Assembly (NCBI GenBank): GCA_008360955.1
Contig: LUCM01006116.1
Coordinates: 32,018-96,017, forward strand
Source of the DNA: Fasciolopsis buskii
Lineage: Eukaryota > Platyhelminthes > Trematoda > Plagiorchiida > Fasciolidae
DNA length: 64,000 bases
Direction: 5' to 3'
Every line of letters begins with the position of its first letter. Position 1 is the first letter of the stretch. Below are positions 14,219 through 27,100 of the stretch, one piece after another. The notes below the pieces were generated by a model that made no database searches, had not been told where the DNA came from, and was given only the letters and a program-made list of their open reading frames with translations. Position numbers and translations under genes: made by a program.

Positions 14219-14908
14219 CTATACAGTGGGCGTGTAATGCGGCGAGCGATCTGATGTAGTGGGATCCGGAGCAGAAGTACCATTCGGTTCGGCCGGCAAA
14301 GGGACTTCCGTTTGAGATGTCACTCCATTAGGATCAGCTGATTCAGATTCTGAACTAGATGACGCCCTGGGGGGGACTTGACTAGCACTTTGACTCACGC
14401 TAGATACGTCTCCATCATCCAAGGGTGGTCCAGGGGAATACGTCAGTGGACAGGGGTGAATCAATTCTGTGGGCTGACCAGAACATAAGAAGCCCAGGGG
14501 TGACTCCGGAGCTAAGGGTACTGTGTGATACGGAGGGCGGAGAAAATATGTACCCGGTACCGCAGACCTTATCCCGGGAATAGGGTTTGATGGCGCAGTT
14601 TGTTGGAAAGGCACAAAGGTCGCGACCGGATATTCAGCAAGAGCTACATCAACCATTGCTTCATCTTCGTCTGACATAACTTCGTCCTCGCTGTCGAATG
14701 CGTCAGAATCCGCCGGATCACAGCGCTTTGACTCGAAGATAGGAGGCTTTGATATTGAGCGGTCGCTCGGAGCTGGCTTGTGTGATTCTGCCTCAATCGG
14801 TGAAGAGTCTGAGAGTAATGGATGCGTCCCTGATCGACCAGTCAATGAACTATTTCGATCGGGCCGCGGAAGTGGGAGACTCTGTGATCCGGAACAATGG
14901 GACATTAG
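14219..14908 (-). CDS. smo-like: Terminal tail exon with stop codon
   Basis: The exon has 690 bases, giving 229 residues and a TAG stop at 14219-14221. The acceptor is TTTTTTGGCACAG at 14909 in phase 0, which fits the exon ending at 16289. The first third is Ser/Pro-rich. An acidic block (DSDAFDSEDEVMSDEDEAM) lies around residues 60-80. The rest is Pro/Ser-rich and contains SSSSESESADP before the C-terminus SPHYTPTV. The acidic serine stretches look like casein kinase 2 targets; this is inference. No domain is recognised. The open frame extends upstream into the intron (to 15052), but that part is hydrophobic and precedes the strong acceptor, so I excluded it. No clear AATAAA signal was found just downstream; an ATTAAA on the minus strand lies near 13.43 kb. 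Confidence 0.62.
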   Translation of the reverse strand, partial: LMSHCSGSQSLPLPRPDRNSSLTGRSGTHPLLSDSSPIEAESHKPAPSDRSISKPPIFESKRCDPADSDAFDSEDEVMSDEDEAMVDVALAEYPVATFVPFQQTAPSNPIPGIRSAVPGTYFLRPPYHTVPLAPESPLGFLCSGQPTELIHPCPLTYSPGPPLDDGDVSSVSQSASQVPPRASSSSESESADPNGVTSQTEVPLPAEPNGTSAPDPTTSDRSPHYTPTV

Positions 14909-15339
14909 CTGTGCCAAAAAATTACAGCAGTGGAAAAAACTAGCATGAACCACGAAACACAAAAAGAAACACATCCTTGATAAAATGAATCCCGCGAGCA
15001 ACAGTGAGTATATATAGTAGACCAACAGAGAACTAACAAGGGAGCAATCCATCTATGAACAAAGAAGATTCTAAGCAGATTAATAAACCCGCTTTTGAAC
15101 TCGAAATTGAACGGGAAACAAGAAGGAAGAAACCGTTCTCACTAGAAGAATTGCAAATCTAACTTTTCGTGTTGAAATTCTTCGAAAGTGAGCAAAAAGT
15201 GCAACTGAATGAATTATGCCACATCACCATTTACACTATAAATAAATAACTGAGGAACTCGATATAAAAACACCAGACGAAAACGGCTAAGTCATACCAA
15301 TTCTCGGACAGGTCTGAGCTCCAGCCGGAATTCAGGGCA

Positions 15340-15700
15340 AAGCCGCATGGCGTCCTTGGGTTGCAGACAGGGCAAAGACCACCAGTATTAATGGCCAGCT
15401 GTGGATAAGGTGGATCCAGACTTACTGAATGGGCAGTTGCAGACAAGCAACGGTAGCGATCAGGGAATGATGGGTTTTCGTCTGGAAGGTATTTGCGTCA
15501 AAACCCCAAGTCCGCTGATGACACTAACGGGTGGGGCTTAGCACACCATCCAGGAAAAACTATTTCCCCTGCTGTGTCCTAAAAAAGGTTTATCAGGAGA
15601 GGTGCATGCATTGCTCAACGGCTCACCGGCTCATCTGGAATAATTCTGCCGCCTTGCAGATCGCGCTCGGTTGCGCAAAGGCTAGGGTTATATCGTCGAA
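15340..15700. repeat. Dispersed repeat fragment, copy 2, in intron
   Basis: The intron between the last two exons contains a GC-richer block. Its part 15626-15690 matches 6727-6792 closely, so at least that part is an interspersed repeat. The remainder (15340-15625) has no second copy that I see in the window; it is included because composition and continuity suggest the same element. Confidence 0.4.
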
Positions 15701-16288
15701 TCAACAGGCCCACTTGGGATCGGAAAAAGGAGTAATACATCCCAAAGGAGAACTATAGGTGAAGACGAACGATCGGTGAAGGAGTTTGGAACAGCTGTCG
15801 TTTGTGGCGAATTCTATATAGACGTCTCTTTTTCGGTTTTTTCTGTAGTGTTTTCCTATATTTGCCCTGGTTCCGTTGGCATGCAATCTGTACTCAGATT
15901 AGTAAAAAAATATAAATAATCCTTTGATATACAATTCATTGGAAGGCATTGGCAGAGAACAGTATAGTCAACTGAGTTGAAAAACAGAAAACAATGAATA
16001 GCGGAGATCAAACAGTCATTTAGTCGTTGCGCCTGAGATGGGAAACAATGGACACGAAGGAGTTTAGCAACACTTTCTCCTTGTTGAAAGTGCAAACTTC
16101 CTCGCATTTATATGAAAATATTTTGTATGTAAATGAAAGCGAAACACTAAAGGTTTTGCTCCATAGAACAAGATTTCACATTAAATTCAATATTTCAAAA
16201 CCAAACTGAAGTCGGGACTATATTACAGTCCCAGCATGAAGAGAATGGAAGGAAGAATGAAGGTACATGTTGGGTCGAAATGACTCAC

Positions 16289-16910
16289 TCCGGTTGTTTG
16301 AACCCGAGGTGGTGTGCGATTTTGGTCCGCTTGCGAATGACCAGATACTGGCGAACAGACCACGAACGGATGTGCACCAGCGGCAAGTCGAAGCGACTCA
16401 TGAACATCCACGCCAGGTTGACTGGCCCCAGCAGGAATCGAACCACCAAGGGCCGTATGATCCAACAACAAATCAGGCGGACCTCGATACCGAAGGGGTC
16501 CAGTGCCCGAACCCACCGAAGGTGGAAGTTGCGGACGCAGCTCTTCCTCAATTACAGGCTGTGGCGCTGCTTGGCCTCCTATTAGTGGTGCTGCCGAGTA
16601 CTGATGAATCATGCGATCGGGAGCTGACAAGGTTTGCCGAGGATAGCCATAGATCGTGGGCCCCGGTGGCCAGGATGGGCCGAATGGTAAATGGAACGGG
16701 ACCCCGTGTAATTGAGGTCGCATATATCCTATGTTGGACCCGAAAGGAGAACTCACCGGATGAAATCGCGGACTACATGGTGTTGACAAGTCTACCGCAT
16801 AAGTGGATGGCTGAACAGATCCAAAACCGGGCATGTATGTGGAATGAGTTGGATCGGGGATTGAGCCGATCGGTGTCGTTTGGTGAGAATGAGGCCCGAC
16901 ATAATTCAGC
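16289..16910 (-). CDS. smo-like: Proline-rich tail exon
   Basis: The exon has 622 bases. The acceptor is very strong (TTCCCACCATCTTTTAG at 16911) with phase 2 entry, and the donor GTGAGT at 16288-16283 leaves phase 0. The peptide is rich in Pro, Gly and aromatic residues (for example FHLPFGPSWPPGPTIYGYPR) and carries several PxxP-type patterns that could bind SH3 or WW domains; this is inference. It joins in phase to the terminal exon at 14908. The previous identified exon (29744) ends in phase 0, which does not fit, so one or more exons between 29.7 and 16.9 kb are missing. The block is also open on the plus strand for over 200 codons, but that frame lacks splice support and is the shadow. 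Confidence 0.62.
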
Positions 16911-17504
16911 CTAAAAGATGGTGGGAAGATTGGGGCGGGATACTTCGAAAACGGAAGATAGAAAAGGGATTATAAGGGAGATGAAGTAATTTTTTTGAGG
17001 AAATGCAACGAATACAACCCAGTGAAAATTTCGGAAACAAAAAATCAACTAATTAGAACCATGTTCCAAAGCATAAACCTACGAGTCGAAAGAACTGCAA
17101 TTCGTGAAAACGACCACGGAATCGACCTTCATGTTTTGATTGCTTCCATAAGCTGAGAAAAATGAGGTGCAGACGTTTGCTAACGTGGGTTTGCAGGATT
17201 GCACCCAAGCCTTGGTTACCTTTGAATAACTGACCGACTCTAAATGATAGATGCATCGGGAATTGTAAAAGCTTTTGGTGGCGCATCTAAGATAAGCAAT
17301 TGACTTCCACAAAAATTCGCATCGCAAAATTCAAAAGACCAAAGCAAATGGGATCCGAAATAGTATCTGATACTCAGCAAGAGACATAATACAAGTAATC
17401 TTTTACCTCACATTATTTACCTACTTTATTAAACGACAACAGACATTACTCTTGGAAAGGGGAGTTGCACCCAACTGAGAGCTGTCAAACGAAGAGTTTG
17501 AATG

Positions 17505-17577
17505 GCGGCGGGAGGACTCGAACGAATCAATTTCAGACTGAAAATTTACTGTATTAATCGCTTGACTACCGTGGTGT
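17505..17577 (-). repeat. tRNA-like (SINE-type) element
   Basis: On the minus strand, an A-box-like TAGTCAAGCGATTAA is followed about 40 bases later by a B-box CGTTCGAGTCC and a GC-rich end CTCCCGCCGCC. This is the layout of a tRNA Ser/Leu-like Pol III promoter. The anticodon arm is not convincing, so I call it a tRNA-derived repeat or pseudo-tRNA rather than a tRNA gene. Confidence 0.45.
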
Positions 17578-17868
17578 ACATAACACGACACAAAAGAATA
17601 GCGACTCAACTGACGAAAAGATGTTGGTGGTAGTTGGGCGAGAGGCACTTCGCGACTGTCCATAAAACAAAAAGTTACTCTGAGAACCATAAGTGGGGCC
17701 TTTGAATGGAAAATCAGACCCAAAAGACTGAGGCGTCAGCCCAGCAGAGTTGAACCCTGTTCTTGTAAGGGAAGAGTTAGACGAATTAAACAGTTTTGGT
17801 GATTTGGGCTGTTGTACCAAACCTGGTGATCGTATACCGCGTATATAGAAGACCCGATCAACCCTCAC
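17566..17868 (-). other. Unassigned open frame in the large intron
   Basis: This is an open frame of 100 codons. It has a Ser/Gly/Phe-rich composition (for example LTRTGFNSAGLTPQSFGSDF) similar to the disordered tail exons of the surrounding gene, and lies on the same strand. It falls in the 29.7-16.9 kb gap where the phases say an exon is missing. However, I see no good acceptor just upstream and no GTRAGT-type donor before the stop, so it may be chance or a relic. Confidence 0.25.
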
Positions 17869-18099
17869 CAGTTTGAAGCAGTTGTGGCCTTGATGTGGAG
17901 TTCGATTATCGGTCCAAGGTGGAGCCTACACAGCATCAGTAAGGTCGGTCCTGCTACACGATCCAGAAAAGCGGCTTTTGAGAGGCGAAGATGAAAGAAC
18001 ATCAGTGTTGACAGAAGACGATGGAAGAATTTTGCCAGAAACTCAGAAGTTGGGCCTAAGGCAATGGGCTCCACGGTTCAACTCTCAAAACAGGCAATG

Positions 18100-18380
18100 A
18101 ATATGCATAGGTTTACGCGTTTGGGACATCTATGCACTCATTCAAAGCGACTGCCTTGTTGTCCACTGTTCTCCAAAACAGGTACTGGTTGGAGGATGAG
18201 TCTAGGTGGCCAGACTATGGTATGACAAAAGGATATGAAAACTTCAACCAATGGAGTGACTCGTGCAGTTCGAGTTAGTTCAGTGGGTTGGGATCAACAA
18301 AATCCCTCTAAATGATGAGTGCTGGGCGCCTTCTTTTCAAATGCCACAAAAACCCGTTAGGGGCATAGTAAGTCTGGTCC
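18100..18380 (+). mobile_element. LINE 3' fragment, decayed
   Basis: The plus strand reads LGGQTMVWQKDMKTSTNGVT and then VSSVGWDQQNPS. This matches the LINE C-terminus seen at 39.5 kb (LGGQSMTWERNMKDIICG). It lies in the intron of the receptor gene in opposite orientation. Confidence 0.55.
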
Positions 18381-18666
18381 GCCATTCAATAAGATTACGG
18401 TCTCTTGTTTCCCCTAGGTACACGTGAGAAGCGTCCGAGCCGCATTTCTCAATCACCGGCTCCGGCCTAACTTTCAGGGAGCGTAGGGTCCTTGAATTGA
18501 AACGACCAAAAGCGCATGAACTCGACTATCGGTCACTGGTTCCCAAGAATTTACAAGCACCTTATTTCGCTCTGTTGTTTCGCAGCTCAAGCGTTTGACA
18601 GTGACAAGAGGGGTCAGGCGAGACAAAATGAAAGATCTACTGATGCCTTGTGTATGAAAAATGGAA

Positions 18667-18736
18667 AACACGGACCGGAATCGAACCGAGGGCTTCTGTT
18701 TACCGGAAGGGTGCTCTACCATTGAGCTGCCATGAA
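18667..18736 (-). repeat. tRNA-like (SINE-type) element
   Basis: The minus strand has a perfect D-arm (GCTCAATGGTAGAGC), a canonical B box (GGTTCGATTCC) and a partly pairing acceptor stem (five of seven pairs). The anticodon arm pairs only as CTTC/GAAG and gives no normal seven-base loop with U33, so it is not a functional tRNA. The intact Pol III promoter boxes suggest a tRNA-derived SINE head or tRNA pseudogene. Confidence 0.6.
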
Positions 18737-19851
18737 TACAGCTGAATGCAGGTTATGAAACTGAACGTTCGGCGTTGCGCACTTAGTTTTGCAGGCAAAA
18801 TAACCATATCGTCAGGCTAACAGAGGTCTGGGATAATGAAATGTTTCAGGTTTGCCAGGTAGGAGGGGTTGTGAAACAGCGAAATTCAAATGAAGAGACC
18901 AAGAAATTACAACGCACGGGCTTCTTTAATGCATAGCAGAACTAACGCACCTGAAGAACAGGAGACGAAAACATTCAAAATGGACCTCTCGGTATTTGAA
19001 AGGGATAGCGGGGATTCATAAGTTCTGTCAGTATGAAACCAGGAGACAGTGCGCAAGTCCATTTAGACCGAGAAGTGGACCGCTAAGCATTTAACAAGAT
19101 GGTACAAATGATCTATATTGTTTCATCTTAGAAAACAGAACTCAAAAAGTTATTGTCTCCCACATAGAACAGGCATATTATAAAAATCTCTATTGGTATG
19201 CATAACTGAAATTGAAGATTTCGATTACGAGTTTAACCAGTGAGTTCGACTCCGATTCATACTAGTCAAAATTCGTAGGAAACAATATAACTGGGTAATT
19301 TAGGACTTATTCGCAATGAGATTCCTCCCGTATTCTATAGGAGCTATCTTCAATTTGACAGACAATTACAGTTTTGCTGGTAAAAACTGAGACTTGAACT
19401 AAAACCACATTGACTGAGTGACGGAAGAAATCTGCAAGAAGTACTTGGGCCAGAAAGATTACTGCTCTTGACCGGTTTGACATGGACCCGTGAATGGTAA
19501 CAGGACGGTACACAGTTACACCCACAGATGCAGTCCGCGATACGACTATGCGAGAGATTAGTCAGCGTTTGTCAGAATGAACGAACGGGCACCGAATGAC
19601 CTGAGAACGGAAACGTTCACATAAAGGCAAAGCGAAGGAGGTGGGCATGAGCAGAATATTTTCTCTGGTTCAAACCCACGGGAACGGAAACGGTTGACTG
19701 TTACTGCAATCGACCGTGCTGTTCTTAATATATCCATATCGTAAATGGTTAATTCAAAGCAATTAGTCAGTTATATCGCCAAGTACGAGAACGGCATTTT
19801 GATGTTGCGCATTAAGGGTGCATACAAGCAATAGTGCGTAAATATATACGC

Positions 19852-19869
19852 TATATATATATATATATA
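19852..19869. repeat. (TA)n microsatellite
   Basis: An uninterrupted TA tract of nine units. Confidence 0.9.
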
Positions 19870-21655
19870 ATGAAGAGAGAAAGGGAAAGAAGCGTTGCGT
19901 ACAGTTCACCGCATATATGATAGCTTTTCCACTTTCCACTTGCATACCATGGATTAACCATCGGAGTCTACGGTTCACGCGTGAACATATGTTGGAAGAA
20001 CTAAACCACAACTAAGGAAAAAAGTAAACTGACAAAATAGCGCGCGTAACAAAGAACGACAACACAGAACAAAACAAGTAGTTTGTCAACAATGACGAAG
20101 CAGGCACACAGTGACTGGAGCAGGGAGCTCGTGGTGACTTCTCATATGAGCTTGAAAGTGTAGTCCAACGAAAAACTGTCATATCAATTTGTTTAGATTG
20201 CTGGAGCCACAACTTATTAGTTGTCAAAAGTGACAAAGACAACGGTAAAATTTCGGCTGGAATGTTTGCAACAAACAACAGATAGAAACAAATATGCGTT
20301 ACTCACGAACTGAAGGAGTAACAAGATATTAAAATGAGAAAAGGATAAGTGGGATCACACACGATTATTTTCTCTTTTTTATTACATGCTTGACACATGG
20401 ATATAGTGGAAAGGGAACGTCTCACAGCTGGTAGTGCCAAATGTATGGGGAGGGGGTTAAACCACTGGAAATGGCTGAGAAGCTTAGGAAAACACAAGAT
20501 CCCAACAGTGCCGGCTAGGTAACGAGCCCAGCGACTGCGAATTGTCATCTGTAAGCCGCAGGCTAGTTGGATGCAAAGCTGACAGCCATAGTGAACTAAC
20601 TATAATGTTATCTGAAGCCCATAATTTTCGAGGAAGCAATGAATCTAGATGGCCAACGTCAAAATTAGGCTACGAATAACTGAAACATCATTACAAATCT
20701 AACGGTAAAGTGTGCACTCCTATCCCATGTTTCAATGTTCATCGGACTGTGATGAGTTTCTATACCTGATCACCATTCCAGCATATTGTCCAACGCTGTC
20801 ATCGGACTCTCAACACATGTAGATGTAACCAGGAGGACAGAAACAACGTCAGACAAGCCAGTGGTGAGTAATTCACTGCAGTAACCCACATCCTTCAAGG
20901 GAACTCTAATCGGATAAGCGAAACAGGAAAAGTGTAAATGATCATTCTTAGCGCCAGGCAAGAATAGTCATCCTATAGTATTCTCCATACTTTTGCGATG
21001 TTTAAAAATGCTGGATACTAGGTGAATGAAAATGTATCATATCCCTATCCATGGCCTGGAAACTTACCAGATAACATGTAGCTCTACTTGCTCGTAACCG
21101 AAATGTATCAGATGAGACTGCTGAAGCAGATTGCTCAACCCCTGAAAAACAGGTAAGTATCACACCGGATCTGCAGGAGGTTGGCGGTTGTAAAAGTCAA
21201 ACCAGTAACTCATACAGTTGAGGAAATGTCGCACTTATCAAGTCGCCTGAGACGTATCGTGAAATGGGAACCTAAATGCGATCTGTGGCCATAACACCCC
21301 AGCCAAGAAGAAAAAGCTACCAACGGCTAACACTGGTTGTGATGCATTCCAAAATTTACATCGTTAATTTTTATAAGGTACCATTAGTCACCTTAAGCAA
21401 ATATCTTGAATTTCGCTACAGGTTTTTCTTATATCTTTTGTACACTACAATAAGACCAGTTAAATATAGCTGATCTTGGCTGTTCAGATAAATGCATCTG
21501 ATCATGAAAAATGAAACCATACTGGAGCACGAAAATTCTATAGTTTTTGGAAGGGTCGGAGGATTAGTTTGCATTTGCTAATGATTTCAAACTCGCTTGT
21601 TTAACAGAAACACTGGTTTTATCGAATATCCCACCTACGACAATGCCCCTGGTCT

Positions 21656-21685
21656 CTTAACTTAACTCAGAGGGGTTAAGTTAAG
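21656..21685. repeat. Perfect 11-bp inverted repeat (hairpin)
   Basis: CTTAACTTAAC is followed by an eight-base spacer (TCAGAGGG) and its exact reverse complement, GTTAAGTTAAG. The arms themselves are built from repeats of the TTAAC unit. It could be the end of a small DNA transposon, but I see no partner. Confidence 0.8.
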
Positions 21686-24600
21686 TATTTATTAACCGGG
21701 ATATTTTGCGTTAACTGGGGCATATTGGTGGTTGATCATGAAAAAGAAAACCTTCATTTAAGAAGAATCTTGATTTACATCAAAGTTGACCTCGCGTCAA
21801 GGTCATTTAGCCACGCTGCATTAATCCCTCAAATTGTCATCGTGACAATGAATCAGTGAGCGAGGAACAGTAAAATATTTTGGTACCACAAAGTGGAAGA
21901 AAATGAACTGGATGGAAAGCCCTGGTCGATTGAAGATCTTATTTAAGATTTCACCGCTGTTTTAACTAAGCAAGACCACCATTTGGATAACCCTGAACGA
22001 ACAGACTATACCAAGAGCCTGTCTTCCATGGGAAAAATCAACAATATCGAAAAGTGACCACAAAGTTAGTTAGATTCGTGTTAAAATGCTCTGACAGAAG
22101 ATCAGTTCTGTAATCGTGAGTTAGATTATTACCGATATTTCGTGCACTATTGCCCGGATACAGTGGCCATCAGTGCCAGCGACTACAGAGTATGGATTGC
22201 TCGCACAATAAAGCAGGAAATATATCTAACCTGTGCAGTTGCAGAAGACGTTGAGCGTCTAAATATGGCAACCTGTTAATTTTGTTGATAGATGCATGGC
22301 ATGCGATAACGTGCAAAACAATAAAAAGAACATCGGCAGAAGGAAATTGTTCGAAAAATTTATCTAATTTCCATTAAACATGTTTATCATTACATGAGCA
22401 GAATACAGATATTATTTTGATCCTAGGAAGCAACGCGTTTCACTCTATCAGAATTTAGAAAACGTGTCATCATAGCGAGTAGAATGGTTTCCTTTCGACT
22501 TGAAGTAAATCCAGCAAAGGCATACTTGGATCCTGAAGCAATTCATATAAAAGCACCATGACCTGAATCTTGATGCCATCCAGTGTTTCGCATCTTAATG
22601 TGATAATTTAATGAACTACCCATTCAGTTGACACTGACGCAGAAATTCTAAAACGTTTTGTAAGATAAAGTGGAAGCAGTTTCATACTGGAGGTTCTGGA
22701 TGCCACATCAAAATGACGAAAATATTAGTGAAAGATAGTGGCAGGTCCATCGATTGCCCTAGTTTATCGATCATGGAACGCTAGCAACACGCGCCCAATT
22801 GTTGTCAATAAATAACACTTCGTTCCCGTGGCGCGCTCGTAATGTCATGGTTCACACATACAGATGGTGATAAGAATGGTATATGGCCTAAATTTCTAAC
22901 TTATTAATTCGTTCGGTAAATCCAAAGCTCAGTGTTTATTATCGAAAAGATTCGACAGTTCTTGCTGAATAAACGGAGTACAAACTCAAGCAGTTCTTTT
23001 TTGCTGTTGCCTATTGAAGCGGAAAAAGTTTACTTAAGGCATGTGTGAGCTTCAGCAAGACCTGTAAAACTGGTACGGAATCAAAACAGTAAATTTAGTC
23101 AAAACCACTTTGTACCATGATCGAATGGAACCAAGGTTTTCTAGTCAGTCTGAGAGTTCAAGTATGTGGGATATCGGTTTCCATGCTCTGCGAAGTAACG
23201 ACATAAACAACTTTAGCGACGTGCCTTTGTTGTCCCAGTGCGTAAACCTCTCGATTGTCCGCGGTCATAGATTCCCTGATACTTCGATTCACAATGGAAG
23301 ACAACCACGAACAAGTACGGAAACTGCGTTCATTTCTATCTAGAAACGAACAGCTTACACAAAGCGAAAAAGAAATCATGGGTTTATATCGCGTTGGTAC
23401 TGATCGGTCAACGTGATGAACGAATGTGATTAGTTGAATGGCATAATAACGTGTCGGCTTCTGATTGGTTGGCGGGCTGTTGGGAAAGGTAGGCAACACG
23501 CTAAATGAAACAAAAGAGTCTGCTTCTCTGTGGAATATGAGGGTCTTTCAGTGGTTAGTGCCAACCAAGCAAATGCCACTGGACGGATTGAATTTTTATT
23601 AACCATTTGTCGATGACGTATTCTCAGGAAGCCTTCCGGCTACTCCCTGACAGTTCTGACTGTAATTCAACTATCTGCGATGAGCTGGGACAAATTTTCT
23701 GATTTCCTGATGGCATCAAAATACACACCTAAACTAAATCTCTTCTTGCCAGGACAGTTCAATTTCGAGCCAACAATCAAACAGTAACAACCCACATCAT
23801 GCCTCTTACATAAAAAACAATGTAAACATCAGTAGGATAACATTACTCGCATTATCAAATCGGAATATCCCGCTGTCTAAACAGAAGTGAATGTCCCGAT
23901 TCTCACGTGGTAAGGCTATTTCCACAATGAGCTATATTACGGCGTTAATAAGCGAAGCGAACAGAGGACAAGTCTATGGAACGTTATAAGGCTAACCCAA
24001 GTGAAAGAGAATCATAGGACTGATTACTTAGTGCAATGATTGTGGGTTAAAACATCTGAGGATGTTGAATAACGCTGTGACATGAAAACGACCATCGGGT
24101 ACAGGTTGGAATGATTTTAACATACGCAAATTCACATTAATGACATCGCTATTCACTAAGCATGCTACAACTCGGGTGAACCAGCCTACATTGTACCCTG
24201 TGGACGACAACAGACACGCATTCACGTTGATGTGCGGAACCCACTGCTACGCGAAATCGATCGTCCAGCTAAAAAGCACGGATATTGATAGATTAAATTC
24301 GGGTTTTGATGACAAACTCTCCAATTGGACAAATGAACAATTCTGATCTAACATTAATGAACTGCGCAAATGAGGGCCTTTGAAATCGTTGAATGTGACC
24401 AAACCATTAGTGACTATGTTAAGCAAGCACAGAAGTATTATCTTTGTTTGTAGTCGTCACATAATTTAGCTGAACAAAGATGGGGCAGAAATGATCATCT
24501 GCTTTGATCACACTTAGAAATACGATTTTTTTCGTATTATACAACCGCCGGTAAGACATTAGACTTAAGCATGTTTGTGCATCAATAGTGTATCGTGTTA

Positions 24601-25588
24601 ATCTAGGGACAGATGTGTTTAGAAAAAAGAATGATAGGATCAGAAACTGATTTTACGAAAACTAGAGTTAGACACAGCACAAATGCAATTTTGAAACTGT
24701 ACGTTGAAGTAGAAGCTAGGTCACAGTTGCAAACATGGGCAATCTAAGGATATTTATTTGGATCATTATGCACGCACAGCAGAACTTTGTGACTTGATTT
24801 CCCATTTGGGGTCCCTCTGTCGATCGCGACCCCCTTCTGAAAATGACGTACACGGCGGGTTCATTAGTAAAAGAGGAATAACAAAAAGGTAAAGAAAGCA
24901 ACAATGAAAAATATATGAAATTTTTATTCACTAAAGAAAAGGATTAAGATTGATTACTAGAGGATAACTGTCTGTCTGGAAAGTTTACGAATCTGACAGC
25001 AAGTAACTCACATCAATTATCAATGTGCATCTGACATGGTGAATGCAACAGGAGCTGATTATAGGGGTACGCAAGTGCCAAAACAGGAAACCATCCAAAC
25101 AGGGAGAATGAACAGTGATCAGTAACCAAGCCCGTTGTTACTGTCCTGGCCGTGAAAACGATAACATTCCGGGATTCCCGTTTCTCATTTGATCTGGTTA
25201 TCTAAATTCAAATTTTCATTCCACCGAAGTAGATGTGCATATCCACAGTGGTACCGGTCTTTCCAGCTAACTCAGTTCAGCTAATAAATGAGCTATGAGA
25301 TTTATATCCAATAAATTAACAAACAATGGGACATTGCCACCAGGGGAAGACAGCTTACTGGAGTTTTCCTCTTTCTCTTGAACATACAACGGTCTACTGA
25401 CAGTCGGTCGGTCGACAATAAGGAAAACTGACGACTGCAACCAATCTTGAGGACAATTAGATGGAATTCCAATGCTTCTCCCCATTTGCAATTTGTATAG
25501 CGTCGTGACTCTTTAGTAGGCAACAACAAAAATGTCCAGCATGCATCACTAATCAATTAACTATGCGATTCATTTTGTACAAAAAAGG

Positions 25589-25632
25589 CGTGTGTGCGTG
25601 TGTTCGTGTTTGCGCGCGTGTGTGTGTGTGCA
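25589..25632. repeat. (TG)n-rich simple repeat
   Basis: An imperfect TG/CG tract of about 44 bases. Confidence 0.85.
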
Positions 25633-26789
25633 TGAGACCACGTAGGGAGGACAGAGACGGATCTATTCATAACTGCTGTGCAACACAACTGACAGTTAAC
25701 GACGCAAATAAACGGAAGCAAAACAGAGGCACAAAAAAGACGCTCCCAACTCAGTGGGATCTACCATCAACTAAACATGAGGCACAAAGAAAACTATGAT
25801 GACAATTGGGTACAATGGTCCACTGATAAGTCGGGACTTGGAGCTACGAGATACTGAGTACGTTGAAGAAGTCGGAAAAAAACAGAGAAAAAAAAAACTA
25901 TTTTTTGTCAGAATGAAACTCCAGATCAAGCAATCAACAAGTAGGGAACAGTCTAAAATCTATCGTAGCTTAAGACTGACTCAGGAAACCCTAAAAGCAC
26001 GTTGAAAAACTACTAAGTGAAGTTGGAGTGCAGTCAATGCACCAAGAGAACGAAACACTGTCCACCATGCTTCATTAGAAAACTGACAACAACGACAGTG
26101 CACCAATATTTCACATAACATTTATGCGTCGAGTAACGTTTATAGAAGTGGGAACATTGGTTGCTCATCGTTTATGTAAGTAATCAGAAGAGGTGTAGGA
26201 TGTGGGCTGACCAGTCGACAAATTAAATGACAACTTTCCAAATTTATTTGATCATTTTTTTCATTCAACTCGAGTTTATCAAATCAAAGCTGAAACGGTG
26301 CAGTTGATCAGAGATTTCAGTGAACCTCGAAAAAAACCAGGTTCGAAAAACTGCTCTTCTCAATAAATTATAATTAGGCCAAGAGTACGTATAGCTTAGC
26401 TAGCAGGGTACTAGGAGACTAAGGCTTTGGATATCTACGTCTCGTGAACATTGGCTTGGGTGAGCACAGTGTAACATGGGGCTAGCGAGCCGCCGCATAG
26501 TGCAATTTTTCCATTAAGTTTGTGGAATCTGGTATCATATTGTACACCATGATGTGCTGGTACTTTTGGGTTCGCACACATACATTTTAAGTTGCATTGA
26601 GAATAAGCACGATGAAATCGCTGGTTTAAATAAAAACGTACAGGGGACGGACATAGGGAAAGCAACAACCGATGAGAAGATAAGTGTTTGTTTTTGTGTT
26701 TGAAGCGGACATATTTTGTGATTTAATTTGTTCGATTTTTGGTGTTGTATTTTTACGGGGCACGAGTTTTACAGACAGGTCACAGCATT

Positions 26790-27100
26790 TGCGTCATTGA
26801 CTTTCATTCTGACCACTGTTTCTCAGCGCATAGGTCCCAATCAAGCGGGAAACGTCAATCGAAGCCAAAACCAAATCTAACTTGTTCATACCCCTACGCC
26901 AAACCATAGCCTTCAGCCTTGCCAAGCACTTGAAAAAGAGCACGAAGAGGCAGACGATGGATAAGCATATCCAATGCGTGTCCAAGCCAACGAAAGCGAC
27001 GCATGACCAATATTACAGTTAGATGACTGTTTATATTCAACACGACGGCGCACTTCATCATTGTTCACTCAATGTTCCGACGAGACTCGAGCTTCGGAGA
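26790..27100 (-). mobile_element. LINE 3' fragment, decayed
   Basis: The minus strand carries WRRGMNKLDLVLASIDVSRL just downstream of a degenerate LGH-L-RM region. The copy at 51.4 kb has the parallel FRGVRKLVSVLASIGVSRL. It is the C-terminal end of a fluke-type non-LTR element, in the same orientation as the host gene. Confidence 0.55.

Larger units (their letters stand above)
18737..26780. other. Large intron sequence, no supportable gene
   Basis: This is part of the intron(s) between exons 29744 and 16910. It contains a TA repeat, a TG repeat and a perfect hairpin at 21656-21685. The phases require at least one missing exon somewhere in 16.9-29.7 kb, which I could not place. Confidence 0.4.

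Noticed and set aside
14909..15052. In-frame upstream extension of the terminal exon beginning MDCSLVSSLLVYYIY
   Set aside because: Hydrophobic sequence upstream of a good acceptor that fits the previous exon's phase; treated as intron.
16267..16914. Plus-strand open frame of 215 codons opposite the proline-rich exon
   Set aside because: It mirrors the minus-strand exon, lacks splice signals, and the minus-strand reading has a strong acceptor and donor with the right phase.
18667..18736. Functional tRNA gene
   Set aside because: Anticodon stem does not pair over five bases and the loop lacks U33; kept only as tRNA-like repeat.
21720..22760. Possible mariner-type transposase remnant
   Set aside because: Some frames look protein-like, but no catalytic D/E motif or terminal repeats could be identified.
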